Under the pieces are notes generated by a model. That model worked only from the letters and a program-made list of their open reading frames with translations, made no database searches and was not told where the DNA came from. A program made the position numbers and the translations under genes. Below are positions 29,277 through 40,042 of a stretch of 64,000 nucleotides of DNA, piece by piece. Source of the stretch: Lethocerus indicus (Eukaryota > Arthropoda > Insecta > Hemiptera > Belostomatidae); assembly GCA_019843655.1 (NCBI GenBank), contig JACDQD010000002.1, forward strand, positions 10,366,393 to 10,430,392. The letters are read 5' to 3'. Within the stretch, counting starts at the first letter, position 1. Each line of letters begins with the position of its first letter.

Positions 29277-30170
29277 TTAATGAGCACCTGAATTGTCACC
29301 TCTCTGAATATGAATGTCACCAACCTTTGTAATGAGAGTTAAAGCTTCTTCATAGGGAGGTAACAAAGGTTTCTGCACAGGTTCTTTTCTTTCATACTTA
29401 CCATTTATAGTCAAAGGATAGGTAACATCAGAATCAAAAGCACTCAAGTCTCCACAAGCCATGAAAGGTACAATAAAAGCGTTAACTTCGTTTATCTTAC
29501 TCCAATTAACACTGGAATTTTCGAGGAGGGGGTTCATCATGTCTGGAACATATCTGTAGGGAAGGCTGTAGTCCTCACACAACACAAATGCCTCTATACT
29601 GGAATTTCTAGAACTCCTCGGCTTGACTACAGTCACGCGGCCAAAAAATATCCTCAGTTGAGAGTAGAGCAGAGAGACTTCTTTGCCCCTAAAGATCTTG
29701 GCGACAAACGTGCCCCCCTTCTTGAGTACATGTGTGGTAATGTTGAGAGCGGAGAGGAGGAGTTGCGACTGAATGTATTCGTCGATGTCGTGGAGGCCGG
29801 TTACGTCCGGAGCCCCGTCGCAGACCACTATGTCCGCGTACTGTCCCTCGAGCCGTTCGATTATCTCGTGAGCCGTGCTCGCTTTGGTGATATCTCCTTG
29901 AATCTGGACGACGCCCGGGAGGGGAGCCATGGCCTGCAGGTCGACCGCTACTATCTTGGCCTCGGCGTCGTTGGCGACGTCCAACTTCTTGGCCAAAACC
30001 TGGCTCCAGCTTCCGGGGGCCGCGCACAAGTCCACTGCTCGCTTCACCCCCTTCAACACGTTGAACGTCTCGTCGATCTGCAACAGCTTATAGGCACTCC
30101 TCGCCCGCCAGCCTTCCTCTTTCGCAAGCCTGTAGTAGACGTCCCGTTTGTCTTTGGACGATTTACCCAT
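29277..30170 (-). CDS. FTSJ1: tRNA 2'-O-ribose methyltransferase, FTSJ1/Trm7 type
   Basis: SAM-dependent enzyme that methylates the ribose of positions 32 and/or 34 in the anticodon loop of certain tRNAs, acting with partner proteins of the THADA and WDR6 type. The frame is a single exon of 297 aa, close to yeast Trm7 (310). It starts with the conserved [10 protein letters not shown]; a frame extension of 12 codons to 30206 is less likely. SAM motif I is [14 protein letters not shown] (residues 46-59). The K-D-K-E catalytic set is in place: K28 in SAYKLLQ, D118 in [12 protein letters not shown]158 in FVAKIFRG and E193 in SSIEAFVL. The 5' half of the ORF is markedly GC-rich and the 3' half AT-rich. 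It is head to head with EOGT. Insects often have two paralogues (for positions 32 and 34), and I cannot say which this is. Confidence 0.95.
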   Translation of the reverse strand: MGKSSKDKRDVYYRLAKEEGWRARSAYKLLQIDETFNVLKGVKRAVDLCAAPGSWSQVLAKKLDVANDAEAKIVAVDLQAMAPLPGVVQIQGDITKASTAHEIIERLEGQYADIVVCDGAPDVTGLHDIDEYIQSQLLLSALNITTHVLKKGGTFVAKIFRGKEVSLLYSQLRIFFGRVTVVKPRSSRNSSIEAFVLCEDYSLPYRYVPDMMNPLLENSSVNWSKINEVNAFIVPFMACGDLSAFDSDVTYPLTINGKYERKEPVQKPLLPPYEEALTLITKVGDIHIQRGDNSGAH

Positions 30171-30891
30171 CGCCGTAGTAATATAACTAAGTTCGAAAGC
30201 GTACAAACACAGAATATAACCTGACTGAAAACAACCGCGAGGTTAGGCGATCTTAAGGTGGGGACATATCACTCACTATCGAACGGATTCTTAAGCGGTC
30301 GAATTGAATTCTTTTCGTGGGCCAAAAACATGGGTGTAATTGTCGGTATATAATTATTATACTGATTCGAACAATTGTTTTGTCAACAATTTTATATTAT
30401 TATGATTATCCCCTGGAGTTATGTTTAGTTTTAATGTGTAATCGCTATCCAAACTTAGCTCGTCGGAGCAAAATATACACTGAATACCCGGCAACAATAT
30501 AATTTTGAAAGATATATATATATATATATATAATGGGTTTTAATGAGATTCTTCGCAATATAGCGAGGTCAACGATGACAGACACCTTTACAAAGCACCA
30601 TATGTTGAACGGAACCTACGAAACGGAATCTGTGAAAGACCCGTTCTTTACACACAGTGAGTGACCTGTGGTGGGGCGTCTGTTCAGTGTAACCTGCTCC
30701 TTAGGTGCAAAAAGTTGCTGTGTTTCACCGGACGGTTTCCTCGGGTACCGTTTTTCTCCCTCCAGGGCCCTAACTTCACTTGTCACTGTGTCTCGGGTGC
30801 ATATACCACCTGTTATGTCGCCAATTACTGTAACGTGCGCCTGTAGTGGTATGACCAGCGACAGAAGATAGTTAGTTCCCAGTTAATCGAA
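30171..30891. promoter_or_regulatory. Divergent promoter region FTSJ1 / EOGT
   Basis: 721 bases separate the two start codons, so both promoters must lie here or overlap. A short (AT)n tract sits at 30511-30532. Directly after it is a 43-codon plus-strand frame (30533-30664) that runs into a donor-like CACACA|GTGAGT. No TATA box can be assigned with confidence. Confidence 0.55.
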
Positions 30892-33800
30892 ATGTTCTCG
30901 TTTATTCTTTCTTTCCTGTTTACGCTGTTCGTTGGCAGAACGCTCGCTTTCGTCGACTTTTTGGATCTGAATTTGCCCGACGATCATATCCCTTTTTATT
31001 TCAATAGTTTCCCGGAGATCGCCGAAAAATGCGAACGCGATGCCGACTGTCCCTATAAGGTGAGTGTTTAAGGGCCCCCTTTCCAACTCCATTTTTGGTT
31101 GTCTTGTGAAATACCCGTCATCGAAAATGTTGATAGTATACTTTCTAACTTCTGGTCCTGGATATGTAAACATTTGGAGGGCTAGAACTTTCTGTTTGGT
31201 GAGCAAATCTCCAACATTTGACAGGAATGAAGTTATTATATATCAAGATTTACATTTGATTAAACTGCATTGAGTGAAAGAGCATTTGTCTGTGTATGAT
31301 TGCACTAAGATACAATTTATCCTATTTATCGTTCATTGGTCAATGTTATATTTTTTTGCCTTACCATGTTCAGTTTATTACAAAATCTGAAAACCAGTTT
31401 ACTACCAGGGAAGTAGTTATATAATGGATTTTTAAAATGTTAAATAGTTGTGTTACTGAAAATGTCCAGTTAGTTTATTATTTATTGAATTCTTCAAACT
31501 TTACATTCACTTCTAACTCTTGTTTTTGTTGCATTGTTAATATTTTTCATTGGTAGATATCAGAATTAACAAAAACAATTATAAAAATATGTTTAAAAAT
31601 ATTTGGATGAATTAAAGAAAAACAAAAAAGCATTCAATTAACCTTTACCAATATACATAAAGAAAATAAGTTAAACATTAGATGTTACTATTAATTCTTA
31701 TAAGAGAAAATTCATAAAAAACATTTTATTAATTTTCTTTGTCTATCGTCTAACTCTGTTTTTCATTCTGCTTTAATAATTAAATAAGTTTCAAAACTGC
31801 TATTTCAAGCTCAATGCACACAGTATGCCTAGCTTGTTAATGTGAAGAGAGAAAAAGTGTTAATATTAATATGATATTTGTGTGCATACACATATATATA
31901 AATTGAGTGAAATTGGTTCATTCAGTCAATTTAATGCAGATTAATAAATGTACTTTTATTTTCTTTTACAAGGATAAGTTGGGTTCAAAGAATTGCTGGG
32001 GCTATGAGCTTGGATGTAACCTGTCAAATTCATTTTCAAACCCCATATGTCTGGGTGAGCATAAAGGATGGGTCAGAACAAAAGCAGAACAAATACAAAC
32101 ATTTTATAATCAAGGTGACTTCGGATACATCAGAGAGCAATTAAATGAAATGTCTGTTATGTGCGAGCCTGTATTTAAGGTATGCAGAAAGGTGTTCTCT
32201 TTTGGTAATTTTGCCAACCATTTATTATTTTACAACATTCTTTCCCAAATCACTCTTAATTGATTGGCAGTTTTTATTCAACTGCTGTTGTCAGATACAA
32301 TATACTTATTTCAGTATAATGTATTATAAATATAATAAGAAATATAGTAAGAATATAATATACATTCTGGGACTATAAAATATATGTGTTTGTGTTCATG
32401 TAAGACATAATTCATGTATCCAGCTTGTCTCTGTAGGAAGATTCATCTCTGGAGTGTTCAAAACATTTGAGGTTTTGTCGGGGTCGAAATATTATGATCA
32501 ATTTTACCTCTCTCATCAACAAAAAAGAAAAATTGAGATATAAAATGGATGTTCTATCAGAAGGGGATATTGGAGGACACTGCAGGTAATTTTGTAGTTT
32601 ATATATATATGTTTTAGAAAGAAATATTAATTAATTTTATAAATTACTTTACTTTTTCATATATTATATAGAAAATTATTATTTTGTTTTATTTTTGTAC
32701 TCTTGACTTTTTATATTATATTTGTCATTATAAGGCTCAATGTGTTTATTGCATTCTTCATCTTATGATTTCTATTTGAATTTGTTAGAATAAACTTGAA
32801 TCATGTACCTTATACCTACATTATTTACACCAACAATTCCTTTTAAAATATTCCTGTTATATAGATCTGATATCTGTTGTTTTCAAGTTTAAGCACATGG
32901 CTGTACTTTATATAAGGAATGATTCATTTAAAAGGTATTGAACAGGTCATTTACATAACCTGTTTTCTAATCTAATTTGGTCCCATTTATACAACCGTAG
33001 TATGTCTCAGTAGAACATGAGTACTTATATATTTTCTAATAGGGATATTATAATAGAATATAATGAAATTCATGTTTTAAATTTTGATTTTATTTTTACT
33101 CTAAAATATTGAATTCCATATCTTTTGGAGAAAATGTTGAACACTTTTACCTTTATTTAAAGGAACAAAATGTGTTAGGAAATGATAATTTGATGTATAA
33201 AAATAATGTAATTTGAGTTTGATAATTGAATTTATATGTTTGGCTATGATCTGCTTATATTAAAAATATTTTTATTATCACTATTAAAATAATGTATTGT
33301 AATTATTTTGTCACTTAAATAATTATTTTGTATATATAGTCACAAATTGTATAAAAACATTTATGATCAATTCAAATGTTTAGACTGCATAAAGAGAGAT
33401 TGATGGAAGAATGTGATCATATTAGCCCTCTTCAATCTTGGGGTCCTGAACTGAGGTATTTTACCGAACGACCATCTGTGGTCAGCAGTGACTGTGATAT
33501 TATTATAGAGGAACCAACATTCCTTATGAAAATTGATGCTGGTAACAATTTATTAATTTATTCTTAATAAATAAATATATATATATATATATATATAATG
33601 ACATTTAAAATTTTTGTTTAACATATAAACAGTTTGTTACAACTTAAGAGTCAGTGAAAAATGTCTGTTTTTGCTGGAAGTGGAAATGAAAAGCACTTCC
33701 TCGTTGGTTAGTTTTTGTAGCAGCTGGATTCATTCTAGTGTAACTAATTGGACTCACTTTCTTTTTTCCTTTGCCATACAGCCGTCAACATGTACCACCA

Positions 33801-35109
33801 TTTCTGTGATTTCTTCAACCTTTATGCATCACAGCATGTGAATCTGTCGCATCCTGACACTTTCTCTCGAGATGTGCATATCCTGATTTGGGAGAGCTAC
33901 AATTACTATTCAAATTTTGAATCTACTTGGGATGTTTTTACAAAACACAAGCTATGGGATTTAAACACATTCAAGGGGAAAGTTGCATGTTTCAAAAATC
34001 TGGTTTTTCCTCTTTTGCCCAGAATGATTTTTGGCCTTTATTACAATACACCAGTTGTAAGTATATTTTAGTTAGCTAAAGAAGACATTCGTGCTATGTC
34101 TCTTTTTAAATTTAGTGTGACATTATATTTATGTTTATAACTAACTAGCACAAGTGATCATATCCAAAATTGGATTGGAATTGGATTGCCATGCTCTAGT
34201 TGTATTATAGCATTTTATTTTTGCTTGCACTTAATTTAATAGTTTTGTATATTTTTTTATTTTAATTATTTCAATTTTTAAATACCATTATTTCATTTGA
34301 CCAGATTTGGGGCTGCCAGAGGAGTGGTCTGTTCAGTGCATTTTCACAACATGTGCTGCACCGTTTGAATATTCCACAGCATAAAGTGGAAGACAAGAGA
34401 TTGCGGGTTACTCTGCTCTCACGGGACACAACCTATAGAAATATAATGAATGAACCAGAACTAATTGCTGCTCTAGAAAACAACACAAATTATCATGTGA
34501 AAAGAGTAAGTTAGTCTCCTGATCCATTGAATCAGAAATTGTTTTTCCCACATACTCATCTACAGTATAATATTTTTCATAATGGAATTATAATCCATGT
34601 ACTATTAATAGTAATAAACATTAAGGTATTTATATGATTACAATTTAGTTAAATTTATGTAGTTGTTCGGCTCATAAATTTTTATAATATTTGTTCTCTT
34701 TCAGGTTGTATATAACCGAAATTTACCATTTACTAAGCAACTAGAAACAACACGAAATTCCGATATTTTCATTGGGATTCATGGAGCTGGATTGACACAT
34801 TTGCTTTTTTTGCCAGACTGGGCAGTAATTTTTGAACTGTAGGTACACAATTTAATATATGGAATGTTTGAGGATTATTTTTAAGGAAAATTTTAAAAAT
34901 TAAAACAGGTAAAAATTAAAATACTAAGTATTTTTTGTTATTATCCTGTGCAATCAAGAATCACTCTAGGTTTTGTAACTGGTTACTTATTTTTTTAGAT
35001 ATTATTCAATTCATGGTATAGAAAGTGTCCAATTCTAAATTCTTTTATGCAGCCAGTTTGCTTTGGTGACCTACTTTCTATTCTTCTTTTGCCATTATAT
35101 CATTTTATT

Positions 35110-35202
<93 letters not shown>

Positions 35203-36606
35203 TTATTTATTTAATTGTGTATATACATAGTGATAATAACAACAGACATTATGAGAGTGGCTTGGTACATTTTTTTCACACATCTTCCACAGTATGTCAC
35301 ATTTACTGAATCTTTTTAGCCTTTCAATTACCAAAAGTACCAAACAAGATTCCTTTTATATTATCAATTTTATACAACTTTGTATACTGATCTGGTAATG
35401 GGTGCTTGTGAATATTAGAAGTCGTGATCTGTCAGCACGAAAACTATTTGATAAAAATCAAATATAACTGACTATTGTGATGAACTGAAACTGGTCATAC
35501 TAATATGCTGGTTCAATTGTAATAATTTTAACATTTTTGTCCTAACACTATTTTGTTGAATATAATATTATGAAGAACAAAGCCTGATTCAAAGTAGTAA
35601 TAGTAATATTATAGTATAATAGTAGAAGTAGTATTAGTATGTATTGGGGTAATAATTATTTTAAAAACACAACATTGTTAGTTGTGTAGTTTTATAAATA
35701 TTTACAATATAATCGCATATATTTTTTTTAAATATTAAAAATTCACAAATAATATTTTTTCAACTTCAATAAAATTTATATATTAACAGATACAACTGCG
35801 AAGACGAAGGTTGTTATTATGACTTAGCCCGTCTGAGGGGTGTAAAATATATAACATGGCAAGATAAGACCAAGCTTCGGCCACAAGATGAGGTAATAAT
35901 GGTCCAATTTTTTTTTAGCTTGTGTTTGTGTGTAATCTCATACACACTTGTGTACATTTTACAATCATCTTAGGAATATACATTTATTAATCATACATTA
36001 AAATTTCTGAGAACTAATGGAATTCAGTTCAAATAGAATAGTCGAAAAAAATTATTTTTATTGGCTCTCAGCATATTTTATGTTGAGCAAAACATGTTAT
36101 ACCGGTCTATGGATATCTGAATGACTGTTGTCCGGACTATAACAAAATTTTGAGCATGCATTGACAAAATAGGATAATACATGCTGTACCTGATTTTCTG
36201 GAGATACACGTATTTTATTTACTGAAAGCTCAATCCTGGAAACTTTCACTGTTCAACAAGGTCAATGTTTGGTGAAACATTAGTATAGAGGCAATGAAAA
36301 TAACATTGGCCATGAAACAAGGACTATAAAAAAATGTACATGTTCCCTCTATTAACACTTTGAAATAATTGTAATAATTTGCTGCTATTAGAAGGAATAA
36401 TTTGTATTAGTTTGATTAATTATATTCTTTTATGAAACGTGTTTTAGGGACATCATCCAGATGGAGGAGCACATGCTAAATTTACCAATTATGAGTTTAA
36501 TGTACAAGAATTTTTAAGACTAGTTAGGCTGGCTGAAGTATACATTAAACAACAGAAGTCTTATCAGAAATTCATCAAAACTGATATGGAACATGATGAA
36601 TTGTAG
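30892..36606 (+). CDS. Eogt: EGF-domain-specific O-GlcNAc transferase (EOGT), 9 exons
   Basis: ER-lumenal GT61-family enzyme that puts O-linked GlcNAc on Ser/Thr of EGF repeats in Notch ligands/receptors and matrix proteins. Exons: 30892-31059, 31973-32179, 32437-32585, 33384-33541, 33782-34056, 34305-34505, 34705-34838, 35790-35892 and 36448-36606. The product is 517 aa (human 527). Residues 1-19 are a signal peptide ([19 protein letters not shown]). Family words include [60 protein letters not shown] and GHHPD...KFTNYEF. The protein ends in the ER-retention signal HDEL. The DYD motif reported for the mammalian enzyme aligns here with KHK (in [10 protein letters not shown]), which is unusual. 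It is head to head with FTSJ1 and tail to tail with PIG-W. A polyA signal may lie at 36948-36953. Confidence 0.96.
33573..33598. repeat. Short (AT)n tract in an EOGT intron
   Basis: About 12 AT units, 30 bases after the fourth EOGT donor. Confidence 0.85.
35113..35199. repeat. (TA)n microsatellite in an EOGT intron
   Basis: More than 40 uninterrupted TA units inside the 951-base seventh intron of EOGT. Confidence 0.97.
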
Positions 36607-37446
36607 CATATTATTTCTGCCCTTGTTCGAATACAGAGTGTCACCACATTAGCAGTGAGCTTAAAAGACAGTGATTATTTGTGATTTCTTTTAACGAATG
36701 AGGTTTGAAATATACATTGTACTATGTCCACCAAAGTAAAAACATTTATTGAGATAAAGGGAAAGAAAATTAGATTTATTGTAAAGGAGACTGTGATAAT
36801 GTTATAAATATCTCATTTAATTGTTTCATGTAAGTCAATCCTAATTTTTGAACTGTGACCCACAGATTAAAATCTGTAGTTTTGTCATAATAAGAAAACT
36901 ATACTAAACTGTGTATATCTATACAAAATTTCAGTGATGACCAATTTAATAAATTCAAACACATGTAATTTCGTAAAAATGCAGAAATTTTAGTCTTAGA
37001 AAATATTTATTTTCTAAGTTTTTTGACAAAATAAAATTTATGAAAATGATATTAATAAATGAGGATCAATGCTTTGAAGTATGAACACTACCTCATTTAA
37101 GAAAATAAAGTATTAGTACTACAAGAATTTTTTAATAACAAGTAGTGAATTTTATTAATCTGGGTACTTAAGATTAACATTACTTATTCCTTTATTTTAG
37201 GTTGTAATCGACATATTTTTTTAATGTCCACATTTTATTGTGTATTTTTTTGGTTATTAAAAGTGTTTATAAAATATAGGTATAAATCTGTTACTGTCAT
37301 AAATTAGTAAATCATAATTATCATAGGTTATGAAGGAATATTCAAAAATACAAACAAGTAAAAATATTTCTATATTTATGACTAGTGTAACATTGTTATT
37401 TTAAACAAACTCTAATAACAAAATTATAATTCAGTCATGGAATAAA
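36607..37446. other. Convergent 3' UTRs of EOGT and PIG-W
   Basis: AT-rich sequence with several AATAAA-type words on the plus strand, for example 36948-36953. I see no coding potential. Confidence 0.6.
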
Positions 37447-38853
37447 TTACAACTTTAATTTTAACCCGTTTTTATATAATACTGATACAACACCACATAA
37501 AATTGTCATATACACTGTTAATATTCCTATGCTAACTGCTGCACTTACATTTAATGTTTGTATGCACATATTAATTAAGCCAGTCAAAATATTTGCCAAG
37601 AGAAAAAATATGAGACCGTTATAATTTACAGCTCTGAGTACATCTGGTATTAAATACTCCCTACCAACCCCATTTGACCAGAACAATACTAACAAAGTTA
37701 TCTCGGCTACAAATAGCATTCCTATAAATAAAATGCTCAATGTGATTATCCACAAAACATAAGTCATATTTATTAGGCGGCGGGATACATCAAAAAATGA
37801 ATAACTTAACAATGTCGATAGAAAGAGAAATATAAATGCCCAAAATATGTTTATAACTTGTTTCAAATCACTTTTAATTGTGCTATCCTCCCTCCTTAGT
37901 TGTTCTCCTAAGAACAACCCTACTAAATAAAGGCTTACATAGCCAGGCAATGATAGAATTCCTTCTCTGTTAGCACTAAAAAAATTATTCCTCGGGGTAT
38001 CATCTAAAACCCACTGTTTCAGGCTCATTATTAAGAAGAATTCATGAAAAAAAATAATAGTTATAGCCCAAAAAAGTATATTTTTTGGAGAAAGTCTAGC
38101 AATAAACAGTGAAATAATTCTAACAAAAGCCAAAGTAAAAAAGAAATTCCAATGTATGCCATACTCTGTTACGTGCTTTTGATAATCAACACTTTCAACA
38201 GATAATAAACGCAAAAATCCTAATACAATAAGAGGAATGTTATGAAGGAATGTCTTAATAAATAACTTTTTCTTTCCAATGGAAATGAATTTAGGTTTCA
38301 CAACTATAGCATTAGTTATTATAAAGAAGCCTACACCAGTATCCATTAAACTGAAACCAAATGATTCAGTTTTAGCGAGTCTTCTTGGAAATATTCTAAA
38401 GTCTACAGCTAATATGCAAACAGCTGTTAAAATGTTAACAAGGGATCTGAAATAAGTAATATATGGTCTGTGGCTTGTGATAGTATTAATAGTAAGGATC
38501 CTATTAACATCATCTTTTGTTTGAATTTTTAAAAAAGAATTCAATAAAAACAAGTAAACAACCAATAAACATAATACAACAAATACAATGAAGTCACTCA
38601 AACATGTTAAGCACAATATTTGTGATAGTACTATATAATTTAACTCTATAACAAAAAGTAATATATTTCTGTAAGAACAGCTATAATTTCTGATAAGTGA
38701 AGAGACACAGCAGGAAAAAAAAACTGTGAAAGGAGCAGGAACTATCAGGAATATGTTCTCCAAAATTGTAGTCCCATTATGATTCGCAATGAAGTGCTCG
38801 TGTATTTCTCTATAACTTTTCGGAATGTGTCCTTCATTAACGACTCCAAACAT
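37447..38853 (-). CDS. PIGW: GPI inositol acyltransferase PIG-W/Gwt1
   Basis: Multi-pass ER membrane enzyme that transfers an acyl chain from acyl-CoA to the inositol of GlcN-PI, an early step of GPI-anchor synthesis. The ORF is intronless and gives 468 aa from the ATG at 38853. A further in-frame extension of eight codons begins at TTG and has no ATG. The N-terminal FIANHNGTTILE matches the family's 'F-SN-NGTT-LE' start. The signature ILAVDFRIFPRRLAKTESFG is followed by LMDTGVG, as in fungal and human orthologues. About a dozen hydrophobic segments span the chain. It lies 209 bp downstream of the 312-aa ORF on the same strand and converges with EOGT. A TACAG just upstream of the ATG may be the acceptor of a 5' UTR intron. 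Confidence 0.94.
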   Translation of the reverse strand: MFGVVNEGHIPKSYREIHEHFIANHNGTTILENIFLIVPAPFTVFFSCCVSSLIRNYSCSYRNILLFVIELNYIVLSQILCLTCLSDFIVFVVLCLLVVYLFLLNSFLKIQTKDDVNRILTINTITSHRPYITYFRSLVNILTAVCILAVDFRIFPRRLAKTESFGFSLMDTGVGFFIITNAIVVKPKFISIGKKKLFIKTFLHNIPLIVLGFLRLLSVESVDYQKHVTEYGIHWNFFFTLAFVRIISLFIARLSPKNILFWAITIIFFHEFFLIMSLKQWVLDDTPRNNFFSANREGILSLPGYVSLYLVGLFLGEQLRREDSTIKSDLKQVINIFWAFIFLFLSTLLSYSFFDVSRRLINMTYVLWIITLSILFIGMLFVAEITLLVLFWSNGVGREYLIPDVLRAVNYNGLIFFLLANILTGLINMCIQTLNVSAAVSIGILTVYMTILCGVVSVLYKNGLKLKL

Positions 38854-39062
38854 TTTTCCTTGTGAGCCCTGTATCAAATTGACAAACTAATATAAGGTGA
38901 AAAACGGAAGTCATAAAAATCAAACCAGACAGAGTATACAAACCTTTATTTCATATTAAAAATACCGAAACTTAGGGATGTAGGATAACTACAACACCGC
39001 CATAATAATAACCTATTAATGGGAACCTACCGATAGGAGTTCGGTCGTCGGTAAGATGTGTT

Positions 39063-40001
39063 TCATTCTTGCTCGTCGGTATGTCTTTTGAACAAAAATG
39101 GGAAGCAAGACTTGAACAAAATTTTAGTCGCTTTCATTTTGTTCTCTTCTTTCCCGTACAACTTGTATTTTTCTTCATCTTCCACACTCCTCGAACCGGA
39201 GTCCAACTTTTCTCGGCAATCAAGTGGGCCGCGGCCAGAAACGCGCTCCAAACTCAACTCTTCGGGAGTGCGACGGCAGATCGAGGGGTCGGAATCGGAC
39301 CGTTTAACCGATATCTGCTGAACGACCGCGACACAAGCAGCGTTGGTTAAATTTAGGGATGATTTGCGGCTGGGTTGGCACTGTTCGAGGTAGTCGGAGG
39401 AAGAAGTGGAGGAGTGGCGGTCCTCGGGGTCCCAGGATGAAATCGGCAGCATTACCCAATCCGTAGAATTTCCTTCCTCTTCCCCGTCGACCACATTCAC
39501 CAGATTGACCAAACTGGACGTTCCATCCAAGTGCTTTCCATTCCCGAACGGTCTGAAGTTTTTCACCTCTTCAAATTCCCTCCTCATGTTTCTCCTGTTG
39601 TCACTCTTCTTCAGCCTCAAAACGGTAATATCCGAATCGCTTGGCCATAGCCCCACGTCTCTATTGTTTTCGGTCATTCCGATTTTTGAGAATCTTTGCT
39701 TGTATGAAAAGAGACGAATTTGTAAATCCCGCCCTGCCGTAGTGGGGGTGGTCCGTTTGTGACAGCTGTTATACATATGAAGTGTCAACAGGACGGGTGA
39801 TGTCGCTGATGTCCGTAAAATCTTTACGAAATGTTTGTAACGGCGGCCCTCTATTGTAAGACCGTTTCGAATTATGTAACCCTTATTTTTGTTTCCGAGT
39901 AGTGTTGTCGCCGTAGCCGTTTTTCCGAGTTTCTCTTGCCCGATATGGTATTTCTTACTTCTACGGGCTAAAAATGTACCAGTGTTGCTTTGTTGATCCA
40001 T
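39063..40001 (-). CDS. Unrecognised 312-aa protein, single exon
   Basis: A long ATG-started frame with normal GC content, immediately divergent from TBC1D20. I do not recognise the family. The N-terminal 125 residues are basic and hydrophilic (MDQQSNTGTFLARRSKKYH). The middle and C-terminal parts are serine- and acid-rich, probably disordered, with possible phosphosites (RHSSTSSSDYLEQ, VKRSDSDPSICRRTPEEL). The last 30 residues are basic-hydrophobic (KATKILFKSCFPFLFKRH), which could bind a membrane. No catalytic motif is seen. A minus-strand AATAAA (complement of 38944-38949) lies about 115 bases after its stop, so it probably ends before PIG-W begins. A transcript shared with PIG-W is not excluded. 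Confidence 0.6.
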   Translation of the reverse strand: MDQQSNTGTFLARRSKKYHIGQEKLGKTATATTLLGNKNKGYIIRNGLTIEGRRYKHFVKILRTSATSPVLLTLHMYNSCHKRTTPTTAGRDLQIRLFSYKQRFSKIGMTENNRDVGLWPSDSDITVLRLKKSDNRRNMRREFEEVKNFRPFGNGKHLDGTSSLVNLVNVVDGEEEGNSTDWVMLPISSWDPEDRHSSTSSSDYLEQCQPSRKSSLNLTNAACVAVVQQISVKRSDSDPSICRRTPEELSLERVSGRGPLDCREKLDSGSRSVEDEEKYKLYGKEENKMKATKILFKSCFPFLFKRHTDEQE

Positions 40002-40042
40002 CGTTTACCAGCCCAATGTAAGAGATTGTGTGTCTATGAAAA
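40002..40042. promoter_or_regulatory. Extremely short divergent start region
   Basis: Only 41 bases separate the ATG of the 312-aa ORF (minus) from the ATG of TBC1D20 (plus). Unless one gene has an upstream non-coding exon, the two 5' UTRs must overlap and each promoter must lie inside the other gene's coding exon. Confidence 0.6.

Noticed and set aside
29658..30224. 188-aa plus-strand frame opposite FTSJ1
   Set aside because: Shadow of the GC-rich half of FTSJ1; it has no independent features.
37447..38877. PIG-W start at 38877
   Set aside because: That codon is TTG; the first ATG is at 38853, and the conserved N-terminal motif begins after it.
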